Positions 1-12,043 of a stretch of 64,000 nt of DNA are shown piece after piece (position 1 is the stretch's first letter; each line of letters starts with the position of its first letter). The DNA comes from Apostichopus japonicus (taxonomy: Eukaryota; Echinodermata; Holothuroidea; Aspidochirotida; Stichopodidae): the NCBI RefSeq assembly GCF_037975245.1, contig NC_092581.1, forward strand, positions 16,495,303 to 16,559,302. The letters are read 5' to 3'. Made by a program: the position numbers and the translations under genes. Below the pieces are notes generated by a model that saw only the letters and a list, made by a program, of their open reading frames with translations, did not search any database and had not been told where the DNA came from.

Positions 1-76
1 CTTATATCATTCTGCTTCCATGCAAGTTTGATCGGTGTTATGATAAAAAACAAGATTGTCAAAAGTATACCACAAA

Positions 77-260
<184 letters not shown>

Positions 261-553
261 TGGTAGACATTTCGTAAGAAAAACATAAAATACTGCATGA
301 TTGGAAACTAGCATTCGATGTGAGCTCCTCAAACGACATACTAGGAGTACTTGGGTACACTTCTCAGAGGACATAAACTATGAAAACTTGCGTGAACCCT
401 TCAGACGACATTACCTGCAGGGTGCACTCCTTCAACCCCCCGGCGTTAACCACTGAGCTAACACTCCTAGAGCTAACAGTCCTCAAGTGACAGGAAGAAA
501 AACAGATACAACAGATGACTCAAAGGACAAACTATACAGGTTTATAATTATTA
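261..553. other. Intergenic, nothing recognised
   Basis: No gene, RNA or repeat family could be recognised between the microsatellite and the foldback element. Confidence 0.4.
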
Positions 554-1106
554 GGTGACATCCCTATGTTCCGACGTCCCTATGTTCCGACGTGTCTACA
601 TGTTCAGACAAAAAGAAAAAATTGGGAGCAATTTTTTTTATCCAAAAATTTGGTTGTACCAAGAAAACTAGTTTTGTGACCCCATTTTTTTTGTAAATTT
701 TTTTGGACCCAAAGTTTTTCGAACCCAAATTTATTTGGGTGGCTGAAATTTTTTTGACCCAAATTTTTTCAGACCCAATTATTTTTAGTGGGACTTAATT
801 TTTTTGGACCCAACTTTTTTTCACAAAAAAAAGGGCCAAATTTTGTTATGACCCAAGTAGTGCTTGTGACCGAAAATTGCTTGTGACCCGAAATGTAATT
901 GTTTGTACTCAAATGTTGGTCCAAAAAAATAGTCCAAAAAAATTTTGGTCCGAAAAAATTTGGTCAGAAAACACGGTGGTCCCCCAAAAAAGTTAGGTCC
1001 GAAAAAATGTTGATCAAAAAAAATTACGAGTCCAAAAATGATTTCGTATTGTCGGAGCATAGAGACGTCGAAACATAGAGACGTCGGAACATATAGGGAT
1101 GTAACC
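554..1106. mobile_element. Foldback/MITE-like element with about 50-bp terminal inverted repeats
   Basis: The left end (GGTGACATCCCTATGTTCC at 554) and the reverse complement of the right end (GGTTACATCCCTATATGTTC, ending 1106) match for about 50 bp, including two tandem copies of CCCTATGTTCCGACGT-type sequence. The interior is T-rich with GACCCAAA on the left half and A-rich with GGTCC on the right half, so the whole element can fold back. No transposase frame was seen. Confidence 0.8.
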
Positions 1107-3388
1107 AGTTATGTAGATAAAACCATAGGCAGCTGACGGAAGTTAGATGGCGCCATTACAAACCTACCGTCTGAGGTACATAATGAGGAAAGTGGCTCCG
1201 GACATCTGCTCTCATTCACTAGTTCTGAAAATGAAAACATTAAAGAAAAAGTTTGTAAATGCTCTACAAATATCGCTACTATTGCATCTTATTGGAAGAA
1301 TTGCCAAAGAGTTAGCGTGGTCTATGTGTGCCGTATCAAACTGACTTGTTTGTTAGTTTAGAAAATGTATGATGAGTTTGGAAAAATACCTTGTCCAATA
1401 TGATCAAAAATTTCCATTTTCAATGCTTATGATTTCATATTGTTCTTATGATTTAATCGAAGTCCCTGAAGAGCAATATTGTCACCTTTTGTTAATAACG
1501 GTTAATGTCAGCCTTTCGTTTGGTTGAATTATACCGGCTGCACAAGACCAAATGCCCCAGCTATAAATGTCATGTTTTATCGCCTGTGAGTAAATATATA
1601 ACATTGTCATAAAAACCATAAATATAAAACTAATAAGACGTGTGTTTAATAACCAGACTTGCCAAATAGTTGAACGAAGAAGATGCTTAAAAGAAATAAG
1701 ATTTGATTTATGGCCGCGGACACTCTCAAATCAATTCTGATAAGTTGAAAGCAGGAACCAAGAACAGACTGATTGGGCATCGATTTGGGGCCAACTTTGA
1801 TTGGTTCTGGTATCAACGTCGGTCAAAAATCAATATCTTGTGAGGTAAAGCCACCGTTTGTGAACACTAGGCTGGTCACCCGGCCCATCCACACTATCAT
1901 CACGAGTGAGTGTAAAGTTTGTTGAATGTTACAAAATATGTCAATTATGTATAAACTTGAGTACTTGACCACAAGCTTTACAAACATCCTAATATACCAA
2001 ATGATTATTGTTTGCTGACGTTTTCAAAATCACCGTTAAAGGAAGCAATTGAAGTTCCCAACGTCAATCTCTGTGACAGGTCAGTTACAACGCGTAGTCT
2101 AATAATTGGATCTCTATTTGACGTTCTTAGGATGAATATTTCATACATGGTATATACATGTTCCTTCTTAAAATAAAAATATTATACCTGCCCCCCCCCC
2201 CCCCCCGGAAAGCTTTGCACCAAACCTGTAAAACAAGAATGGTAGCCTTAGCGAACTTGAGACACAACGCAAGCCCAGCTTTTACTCTTAGTCATACGCG
2301 ACACTCACTTGTGTAAAATCCGTCTGTCAATCACTAACACTTTGACAACAAGAATTATGGGTTTACTTTTAATGTGAAGTCATAAACGGAAAATATTGTA
2401 ACCTTGATGCTAGAATTGGCAAAGTTCCAATACATGGAAGCTTGCATGTGACCATGACATGATTACAAAGATTGGTGGCATGACGAACTTATTATCAGAA
2501 GTATATTAGTCTGTAGTAGATTATAAGCAAGGATGATATAATTCAACATATTAAAGTCATTAACTTTAACATGGACTAACATTTAATTGACACATACATT
2601 TAATACATAGATCATATACCTATATGCTCATTGACAGGCAGTGGGGGGGGGGGGACGGGAAATGAGCAACGCTCATATGTAGGCCAAGGGTGCCTTTTGA
2701 AGGGGAAAACTGTACGAAAGGAGAGAAACTGCCCACTGTAGCATTGTATGCCAATTTTGATATAAACCAAATTCCGAAAAACTTCGAATGTCTGGTGAGG
2801 TGAGGTAAGGGGGGGGGGGGATGGACGTTCTCACACACTCTTACTCGGATACTGCCATAGCACATATTGCAGGACCAGTCCAAATAGCCTACATTGACCC
2901 CTTAACTGTACGATATGAAAATGATATGATATGATATGGTATTCACAACCTCGGCAGCTTTCAAGATATAGCCTACAACTACATCATGAATATGACCCAT
3001 ACATCGGCCATGATCTAATTGGTCTATGAACCCTTCTCCCCCCCCCTCCCCCGCACTCCCCATTCTTCATCAGGTCGCATGGTCGGTATAACATGCTATA
3101 TAGTCGAGAAGATCGTGAAACTAAGATTTGTGAGGTATCGATCATAGACAGACACACATATTAAAACAGACACATATATACACACCACCGCTAACCAGGG
3201 GTGTATCTATGTTTGATTTCACTGTGTTTCGCAGTCCCAACGATACATGTTTACGAATAATGTTACTTAGTACGCAAAATTCGATTTGTATTATCAGTTA
3301 ACGAAGGTAAAGAGTGAATGTCTTTAATTGGACGACTGATAAATATGCTTCCTCTCCCCCTATCGTATTATACTTACAGAATTGATCA
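1107..3388. other. Intergenic with homopolymer G/C runs
   Basis: No gene recognised. Contains C16 at 2191-2206, G12 at 2643-2654, G12 at 2809-2820, a short (GATAT)n run near 2913-2940 and a C-rich tract near 3038-3052. Open frames of 65-87 codons here lack any family resemblance. Confidence 0.45.
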
Positions 3389-3746
3389 GTGGCGTAGGAA
3401 GGTACTTTTGAGTGGGGGGGGGGGGCTGAAGACTGATGGCCGGCCTGGGGGAGGGGTTTAAGGGGAGGGGGGAGAATTTTTTGCATTTCCAGGTGGCCTC
3501 AGATGCAATTTGGTGCAATATAGCACACTTCAACACCCACTCCATTTTGTAAACTAAATTTTGTATTTTCACCTGGCCTTATAGATGCAATTTGGTGCTC
3601 CAAATCAGATTTTTTCCTCATTTGGAAATGAAAAAGGAGTTTTCTGGCTTGCGAAGCGGGGGGGGGGGGGGGGCGGAATGATACTTGGGCCCCTCCACAT
3701 TTTTCACTGGGGGGGGGGCTGGCGCCCCCCGGTTCCTACGCCCTTG
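3389..3746. mobile_element. MITE-like repeat with GGCGTAGGAA ends and poly-G tracts
   Basis: The left edge reads GTGGCGTAGGAAGG and the right edge GGTTCCTACGCCC, an inverted match of about 11 bp. The interior has three poly-G tracts and two direct copies of GATGCAATTTGGTGC (about 3504 and 3583), each preceded by a TGGCCT-type stretch. Probably a non-autonomous element; exact ends are uncertain. Confidence 0.5.
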
Positions 3747-3788
3747 GAATTGATCTTGACAAATAATTCTATTTGGGTGACTACTTAC

Positions 3789-4032
3789 CTTGATTGACAG
3801 ACCAAGGAGTTTCTCCTAAGACGACTACTGTCACCCCTGTCATTAATCCTCCATCATTCCCACCTGTCTCCTCCTGGTTACAGTTTTCGCCAATGGATGC
3901 ATTTATTCGGACAACATGGTGCGTATTCTCATCAAGTTCAAGCGCCTCAGGAATGGGCGCAGACGACACTATAGTAACCGTCGTGGTGAACAATTTGATC
4001 AAGGAAAGAAGCGCAATTATCTTAAGATCCAT
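3789..4032 (-). CDS. Possible first coding exon of a secreted or membrane protein (81 codons plus one base)
   Basis: From an ATG at 4032 the minus strand encodes an N-terminus with one Lys, then a hydrophobic stretch (IIALLSLIKLF...VTIVSSA) ending in Ala-Pro. This looks like a signal peptide with cleavage near residue 25. The remaining 56 or so residues are extracellular-like with one NAS glycosylation site. The open frame meets a consensus donor, CAATCAAG|GTAAGTAG, at 3788, supporting a phase-1 exon. No downstream exon was recognised between 1 and 3788, so the gene would continue outside the window or in unrecognised small exons. The family is unknown. A chance open frame is possible. Confidence 0.4.
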
Positions 4033-4199
4033 GGTAGGTATAACATACGGTTTCTCTCTGTTGTTTATAGTGGCATGAGTACGTGTTCTACTTCCTTAAT
4101 GCTGGTTTCCACGGCTATGCTGAATACTAAACAAAAACCAGTTTTTAGTAAAAAAAAGTGGCTTCGAGTCTGTCTTCCTTGTTGATTATCTTTGTTGAT

Positions 4200-7100
4200 C
4201 TTCGCAAATTCCTTTCAAGGGTTATTGACAACAATTAAAACTATAAGGCAATCATCCACTATCAATTATCTGTTGTATGGTAAATACAATCTCTCGTTGT
4301 GTCGTTGTTCTAGTTTCTGATCTCAGAGATACTAGTCGGTGTGTAATCTTTGCAGCAAAACACGTCAATTTGTAGAACTGAACGGGCAGGTATCACAATC
4401 AACGGAAAAGAATAAGTTGTGAAATTCTCTCCCTCTCTCTGTCTGACGCAGTTCTTGCTTTCCGATAATCCAACTTGGATAAAAAAGAAGAGAAAACAAC
4501 CGCTACAAAAGGATATAAAAGATCATTAGAGCATTAATGAGCAAAAATGATAAAAGATGGAAAGTTGTATCTTCTTTCGTTCCTGTAAAATTTACTATTC
4601 TTCTTCTTCTTTATTGCGTCAAAACGTTTATAAATATCAACAACAGGAATTGTTCCCAAAACGAATAACGCATCCGAATAAGAATGCATATGGTACGTAT
4701 TAACTGATAAATGAAAGCCTACCGTGCGAGATAGGTTAATAGGTCTCAATAAGTGAACTGTGTGCTACAGCTGACTGTAAAGTGTACCAATGCTGAATAT
4801 ATTTCAATGAGAATCATTTACGTAACACCCTCCACCCACTTAAATGCCGGAGCTGTTCCAGTAAATGAGGGCGGAAATCGCCAAATATGAAAGTACCATC
4901 ATCACGCTTGGACGTCAAATTTTCAGTGGTTTTTTGTTTGTCTGGATAATAAAAATTTAGGTTTCCATAATAAAATGGCTGTTATCTTTAGATGCACCAT
5001 GGGTTTGCTGTGCTAATGAGACAAGGCCACCCCGCACTCTGGCGTACATCGAGTAATATGCATTAAGGACAACATGCTGAACAGACAAAACCATACAGCA
5101 AATCAGTACAAATATTATTTTTTGCATATATATGTATCAGTATTATCAAAGGAGAAGAACAACTAGTATATGGTAACATAAGTGAACCGACAACAGCGAA
5201 TCAATAGTAAACGAATAATGCAAGAGAATTAAGGTCTATACCAGTAAATCCTATACTAGAACCAAACTTGGACTTGTGGATATATGAAAACCTTGAATCA
5301 TAGGAATATATGAAACCTGATATTAAAATGAAACTTGAGCATTACCGGCATAAAATAGTTATCGGAATTGAAAAGTGAATCAAGGTCAAAGTAGGCAATA
5401 TGAAACACGGAAATATTCGTCCTGAATATAATTAACACTGACACCGTATCAAACGTGTGGGACCATAGCGTCATTTCAATCGAGAAGTCTAATTAATCGA
5501 AATGTTTACTTAATAAAAACAAAAGGGAACGAACAATGATGACATCTCAGGTTCTAACATATTTGCTGGGTAATAGACTTAAAAAGGAAAATCGTCTTTT
5601 AGTTAGGGGCACCGATATCACGTGCCCCCTCCCCCTACCAAGTTCAGTTTGAAAAACATTAAATGCTTACCTTTTCATTACTAAGAAGTGCCCCGTTTGG
5701 GATACTAGCCAGTAGCCTATTTAGGCTACCGTTTACCGTTTTGTGCTTAGAATTGCCCTTTTGTTGAAGATTCAATCAAATTGTAGAAAGTGCTCCTTTT
5801 CTTAAAACAAAAACAAATGATCGGTTACGACAACCAAAATTATAACAATGTTTTATTGAAACGACTCCAGGGCACTAAAAATGTTTAGTTTTTATGATAT
5901 ACCTGTACCCTAAAATTAAAAAAAATATCAATTTCCGTGCACTGTTTAATTCCTGTGTTTCGTCTTTCGGTATATAAGCAAATATCCATACATGACTTTG
6001 TAAACGTGTCTCCTCGATTAAGGTCTCCATATTTAATTGTTAACTTTCTATGAACTCAATTTGCTACCATGTATGAAACATGATTGTATTGGATAATCAA
6101 CGATACAAATGGACAGAACGACTGAATGATAAGACTAGCTAGCTAACGTGCAGCAGTTTACCACAGAGTTTGCTAGTCTGGTGATACTATTACAGATCGT
6201 TAACGCGAAGACAAGATTTAGGCTTACAAGATTTGTAGTTTATTCTAACGCATTCGCACAAGGAACAAATCAAAACACAATTAATGTAAAAGGCTTATAA
6301 ATAAAGCTATAAATGGCATGCATTAACTTTGTGAGACTCAATTTTTTCTCTTGATTGGATCAATCTTTTAACAAATTTTTAATGAGGAGCGGCCAAAATA
6401 ATGATCGTAACAATTTATTTTCAGATAGGTTTAGTGGGTGGGGCGGGGGGGGGGGGTGTTCATTACACGACACTATTCGAAACACCTGCCGTTTAAAAAA
6501 AAAAACAAGTTAGTAGTTCACGAAACGTTTTCGTTTTAGCATACTACGAAAAGGCACGTCAGTGAAATGAAATATTTAATTCATATTAAGCAATCATGCA
6601 TATGCTTCTACGAATCCAAAGTGTAACACGAAAAGCGGAAACGTTTTGACGTGGCTGCTGATTAACCTCATACTTCAATGAACAATTATATTAATACTAC
6701 ATGATGATAGCAGATATGAACTCTGGGATGAGTCGAAAAGAAGGAAACAAATGAATATAGACGGAAATAATTCCAAAACAATCGAAAATGCTACTTCCAA
6801 TTGTTATACAAAGTACAAACCTCTAGGTATATGATTGCTGGCCGAGACATGATCAATGATTTTCACAATAAAGCCTACCAAGATAAGGAGGCTCGATGTT
6901 ATCGGTAGTTTGATTTCATCCGATAGTTACAGGCATCAAGTCTTTATTTTAGTTTGATCACTTATCATGGTATCCTCTCATTCGGATTTGTTGGCTTTAA
7001 ATTAGCTTGCAACATAATTTTCCCGCAAATTTTAGCACGCTTCGCGGGCGTGCATCTCTTACATTAACCGACGTATTCGTATAGCCTATGCATTAGTATT

Positions 7101-8038
7101 CCGGTAGTAATTATGTCCATAATTTTCCTCAACACCGCTTTCGAGGAATCCTGGGTCCGCTACTGTTTTATACTTTTTAGTGTAGGTCAAACGAGAGACA
7201 TAAGCGGCTCCATCCGCTAATTATCCGATCTGTTCATTTTCATGTCGTCATCGGAAGTAAATGGAGGCCATGGCCATACGGCATTGCCCCAAATAGGTAA
7301 GCGGTCGGTTTAAATCACTATTGGTCTACTTACCTTTGAGGAAGCGACGAAAGTGATAACAGTGCGTAATTACATCCAAGTTCGGTTTACTATTATCAGA
7401 CTTTTTTCTCGAAATACAACTTTAATTATACCTTAGTACGTAGTAACTATAAGGCATCGCAAGTAATGTATGCGTTCTGAAACTTGATGACGCAATTGGG
7501 GTAGAAAGACGGGAGTTACGAACTAAAGCCGTTGAATGACTAACAAATCCCTGTTCTTCCTTTTTTCTTCCTTTAAATTAAATTACACTTGAAAACAGTT
7601 GACATGATGGTCGGACGATATTTCATGTTCATTCTGCAAAGCTGAGACTAAAACTGGCTCCACACTGAAAGGCTCAACGCGGCCAAACTCGTCGAAAAAA
7701 CCCCACACACACTTAAAGGCTGATACAGGCACGTACACATAGACGTCCGAAGAAAAGGGTAGTTGGGGTTAAGTAAACTTGGGTTTCGATAACCGTCAAC
7801 AGAATACCTCGGTTTACAATCAAATGAATTAACTGTTAACTGGCTAAACAAATAATTAGATGCTGAATTTTCTCCAATTAATTACTTACTTTGGTTTAAA
7901 ATGGTCAGTTGTAGCGTTGAATAAACATGGTAACTGCCATTCTGTTTCCCGTATGTAACCGATGCGATTAAAAGCTGGCAACATCTCGATCAAATATTTT
8001 CCATATGGTGGCGGTCGAGTTGAGTCGAATCGCGCTCA
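4200..8038. other. Intergenic, nothing recognised
   Basis: About 3.8 kb of AT-rich sequence with only short open frames. Minor features: a CT-rich run near 4428-4441 and a G-rich tract near 6435-6457. No conserved gene or complete mobile element was recognised. Confidence 0.45.
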
Positions 8039-8406
8039 ACCAGGGCAGTGTGCGACCTGCTTATCAAGAACTTCACCTCAACCGAGCAGTGTGCGAATTG
8101 CTTAACAAGAACTTCACCTCAACCGGGACAGTGTACGACCAGCTTAAAAATAACCTCTACCGGGGCAGTGTACGACCAGCTTAACAATAACCTCTTCCGG
8201 GGCAGTGTGCGACATGCTTAACAAGTACCTCACCTCAACCGGGGCAGTGTACGACCAGCTTAACAATAATCTCAACCGGGGCAGTGTACGACCAGCTTAA
8301 CAATAATCTCAACCGGGGCAGTGTGCGACATGCTTAACAAGTACCTCACCTCAACCGGGGCAGTGTACGACCAGCTTAACAATAACCTTAACCGGGACAG
8401 TGTGCG
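8039..8406. repeat. 37-bp minisatellite (left block)
   Basis: About nine to ten units of 37 bp with some 42-bp variants; each holds GGGGCAGTGTACGACC followed by AGCTTAACAATAA or a TGCTTAACAAGTACC variant. The block is cut at 8406 by the foldback element and resumes in the same orientation at 10243. Confidence 0.9.
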
Positions 8407-8471
8407 GAAGCAGGACACTTCGCCCAACAACCATTTCGCCCAACTGCCATTTCGCCCAACCTTACCATTTC

Positions 8472-8588
8472 GCCCAACCAGCCTGGTCATTTCGCCCAAC
8501 CAGCCTGGTCATTTCGCCCAACCAGCCTGGTCATTTCGCCCAACCAGCCTGGTCATTTCGCCCAACCAGTCTGGTCATTTCGCCCAAC
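8472..8588 (+). repeat. 22-bp subrepeats in the left arm
   Basis: Five to six head-to-tail 22-bp units with the ACCAGCCTGGT inverted repeat in each. The mirror array in the opposite orientation is at about 9638-9770. Confidence 0.9.
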
Positions 8589-9637
8589 CTTGATTAAATA
8601 TGATATTACAAAAGTAAACGTTAGGGAATTGTTAACGTTACGGGATACGAACAGAGTATTAAGAAACTTGAAGTCGTGGTTAAATTGATTACATAAGTAT
8701 GTGATTACATATGTGGTTACATTGATAAAGTGGTTACATTGATTAAATATAGTAATTCAATAAAACGGACGGGTTTTATATATTTTTCTCAATTTAATAA
8801 GGAAACGTTCGGGAATTGTTAGTCAGTAGGATGGATCAGTGTTTTAGGGGTTAGGTTTGATAGGTTTTCATGAAGACCGATTCCCCTGTGTTTGTATGCT
8901 TGCGAGTCACTTCGCCCAACAACCATTTCGCCCAACTGCCATTTCGCCCAACCAGCCTGGTCATTTCGCCCAACCGCGTTGGTCATTTCGTCATTTTACT
9001 AATATTCAGTCAGAATAATATTACTTTTTCTATTCCACCAGTTCAATTTGATTTATTTTGGGTAAGGTTACTTCGTAATAGGTAAATAAAGTGAGGTCCG
9101 CTCGATATCGATCGGAGTCTGAGCAGTTATTTCGGGTATAATGGGAGGATTACCTATCAAACCTAACCCCTAAAATACTGGTCCATCCTACTGACTAACA
9201 ATTCCGGAACGTTAAGTGAAAAACAATATATATATAAAACCCGTCCGTAATATTTATCAATGTAACCACATATGTAATCACATATGTAGGCCTAATCAAT
9301 TTAACCACGACTTCAAGTTTCCTTAATACTCGGTTCGTATCCCGTAACGTTAACAATTCCCGACCGTTTACTATCAAACCTATCAAACCTAACCCCTAAA
9401 ACACTGATCCATCCTCAAGATTCCTTAATATTCGGTTCGTATTCTGTAACGTTTCCTTACTTAAGTTGTACAAAGAAAAGGACTTCAAGTTTCCTTAATA
9501 TTCCTTAATATTCGAACGTTTACTATCAAACCTAACCCCCAACACACTGATCGGTCCTCAAGTTTCCTTAATATTCGGTTCGTATCCTGTAACTTTAACA
9601 ATTCCCGAACGTTTACTTTTCAAGTATATTTAATCAA

Positions 9638-9835
9638 GGTTGGGCGAAATGACCAGGCTGGTTGGGCGAAATGACCAGGCTGGTTGGGCGAAATGACCAG
9701 GCTGGTTGGGCGAAATGACCAGGCTGGTTGGGCGAAATGACCAGGCTGGTTGGGCGAAATGGTAAGGTTGGGCGAAATGGCAGTTGGGCGAAATGGCAGT
9801 TGGGCGAAATGGTTGTTGGGCGAAGTGTCCTGCTT
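9638..9835 (-). repeat. 22-bp subrepeats in the right arm (inverted copy)
   Basis: The reverse complement of the 8416-8588 block, ending GGGCGAAGTG then TCCTGCTTCCG, which mirrors the CGGAAGCAGGA that precedes 8416. This shows that the flank was duplicated together with the repeats. Confidence 0.9.
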
Positions 9836-10242
9836 CCGTTTGTATAATAATATAACTTCCATTGTATGCGTAAACGCCTAAAGTAGTGTAATCCTCCCAT
9901 TATACCCGAAATAACTGCTCAGACTCCGATCGATATCGAGCGGACCTCACTTTTTTATTTACCTATTACGAAGTAACCTAACCCAAAATAAATCAAATTG
10001 AACTAGTGGAAGAGAAAAAGTAATATTATTCTGACTGAATATTAGTAAAAATAAGGTTGGGCGAAATGACCAACACGGTTGGGCGAAATGACCATGCTGG
10101 TTGGGCGAAATGACTATGATGGTTGGGCGAAATGACCATGCTGGTTGGGCGAAATGACCAGGCTGGTTGGGCGAAATGACCAGGCTGGTTGGGCGAAATG
10201 GCAGTTGGGCGAAATGGTTGTTGGGCGAAGTGACTAGAAAGC

Positions 10243-10375
10243 CAGTGTGCGACCTGCTTAGCAAGAACTTCAACCGGGGAAGTGTCCGACCTGCTTAGCA
10301 AGAACTTCAACCGGGGAAGTGTCCGACCTGCTTAGCAAGAACTTCAACCGGGGAAGTGTCCGACCTGCTTACCAG
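10243..10375. repeat. 37-bp minisatellite (right block)
   Basis: Four near-identical 37-bp units (AGTGTCCGACCTGCTTAGCA type), in the same orientation as the block ending at 8406. More homogeneous than the left block, which suggests recent expansion. Confidence 0.9.
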
Positions 10376-10748
10376 AAATTCGTATATCACGCCATGCATA
10401 AAACCATGTTAGTAGATTACTTGAAAGTCAATGAAATCAATCACAATGTACTAAAATCTGATTCAAAATATAATAACGCAAATCACTCACCTCATCCACT
10501 TTTCTCATGGAGTCAGCAGCAAAGAAACAACTCAGTCAAGTATTCTTTTCAGGAAGCGTCACACGGACATGCGCAGTTCAGATCGCTAACCTCTTACGGT
10601 CAAATATTTCAGGACACACCAACTCCCAACTCCACGAAGGGAGATAATTAGTCAAAAGACACTGGTTCCTCTAATTGGATGGGGGATTCGTGGATCTATC
10701 AGCATATACTGGAGCCTGTTCAACACTTCTCCCTCACTATAATACAAC

Positions 10749-10777
10749 CAGGGAGCTGCTAGAGTAGCAGCTCCCTG
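10749..10777. repeat. Perfect hairpin, 13-bp arms, 3-nt loop
   Basis: CAGGGAGCTGCTA, then GAG, then TAGCAGCTCCCTG. Stem pairing is perfect and GC-rich compared with its AT-rich surroundings. It could be a short inverted mobile-element end pair or a structured transcript element. Confidence 0.85.
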
Positions 10778-12023
10778 ATACAACTAACATCTGTTCCAGA
10801 TTACAGGAACTTAACCGTGTTTGTTTCTCACTTGACCCTTTGCAAGTTGGAATTATTACTTCTTTGATGTAGGAATCCATCGCTGTCCCTCACCCTTATA
10901 ATAATCCAGTTAACTTAGCCAGAATTATTCTATATAAATTGACCTTAAATCTGTTTGTAAGGCTCTTTACTGCCAAGTACTGTGACCGATATTACAATAA
11001 GTCAAACACACAGTTGTCAGGATTCGTGAGAGGAACAATAGATACTTAAATGATAATAACATAAATGGACTACGCAGCCAAATGCAAAATTAAATATAAT
11101 AATAATTTGTCATCAAATACAAAGTTATTACTAAAGGAGAGATTGAGAAATTAACATGGAAGGTATTCACAGATAACTAATGAATATGTTGAGTTTATCT
11201 TGTTTAAATGGTGTGAAGACTCGCGCAAGAAGAAACGTCCAATGCCGGTAATTTGACCTAGTTTCGAACGAGGTGTAACAGAAGTGTTTAGACACCACCA
11301 TCGATCCCAGAAAATACACACAGAGCTTGCTAATGTCGGTAATTAGACACTAGTGTACAGTCAGTACATACAGCTGCGGTCAATGCCCACAGCACAGTGT
11401 ATAAACGAGACAGCAATGGACATCTCAGGTCCAGCTAAAGATAACAAGGTATCACGTTTCATTACTGTCTGCATTTTGTAGCGACACGAACAAAACGTCA
11501 CTTGCAAGCAACAGAAAGTTAACTTTTTTCAGATGGCCGCACAGGGTTTGGGGCGAGTCTTCAATGCCTTTAAGTTGTACACAATATTCTTTATCTCTAT
11601 GCTTTTTATCTCTTCTTACTACCATGTGTTTATTCAAATCGAGGGATTCACAAACTACTGCACAATATACTTTCCATATTGAAAGGAATCAAGTTTAATA
11701 TTCTTAATTTTCTTCTGAATACACCTAAAAGTTTCATGCACTAAATATTTTATTATGGGGGAGGGGGAGGGGGACGGGGGGGTGGTTGAGACTTCAGTAC
11801 CCTTCATAGCAGCTCTTCCCCATTTGATTGCTAACTTACAATAACACCTGCTCAAATTTGGGGAAGTTAAATTCTTTGTGAAGGATGGGGTTGGCAGGTC
11901 TGTAAGTGGCTTAGACCCTTCTCTGTTTCTAGTTTGCCAATAGTTGCTTTGTTTATTAATCTTGGAAATATTTCTACCTGGCTATTCCATTATAGCCATA
12001 ACATACAATTTACAGGCACGCCT

Positions 12024-12043
12024 ATAAGTTGTATACAACTTAT
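12024..12043. repeat. Perfect 20-bp palindrome
   Basis: ATAAGTTGTATACAACTTAT is identical to its reverse complement and is flanked by GCCT on the left and AGGC one to two bases away on the right, which extends the symmetry. Confidence 0.85.

Larger units (their letters stand above)
8407..10242. mobile_element. Composite Foldback/TU-like element with nested inverted repeats of TTCGCCCAAC units
   Basis: Terminal-type ends CACTTCGCCCAACAACC start at 8416 and 8908; their inverse (ending GGGCGAAGTG) ends at 9827 and 10232. The arms contain tandem 22-bp units, CATTTCGCCCAACCAGCCTG plus GT. Segment 8403-8870 recurs inverted at about 9155-9838, and segment 8890-9150 recurs inverted at 9888-10240, so two inverted modules interleave. 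The 9-mer CAGTGTGCG flanks both sides (8398-8406 and 10243-10251), consistent with a target-site duplication within the 37-bp array. No transposase frame was seen. Drosophila Foldback and sea urchin TU elements share this architecture of long inverted repeats made of short tandem repeats. Confidence 0.75.

Noticed and set aside
8321-8597. Open frames encoding FAQPAWSFRPTSLVISPN-type repeats (also 9620-10310 on the minus strand)
   Set aside because: They follow the 22-bp subrepeats in several frames and both orientations; no start context, domain or splice pattern supports a protein.
10319-10651. 110-codon plus-strand frame
   Set aside because: It starts inside the 37-bp minisatellite and has no recognisable domain or splice context.
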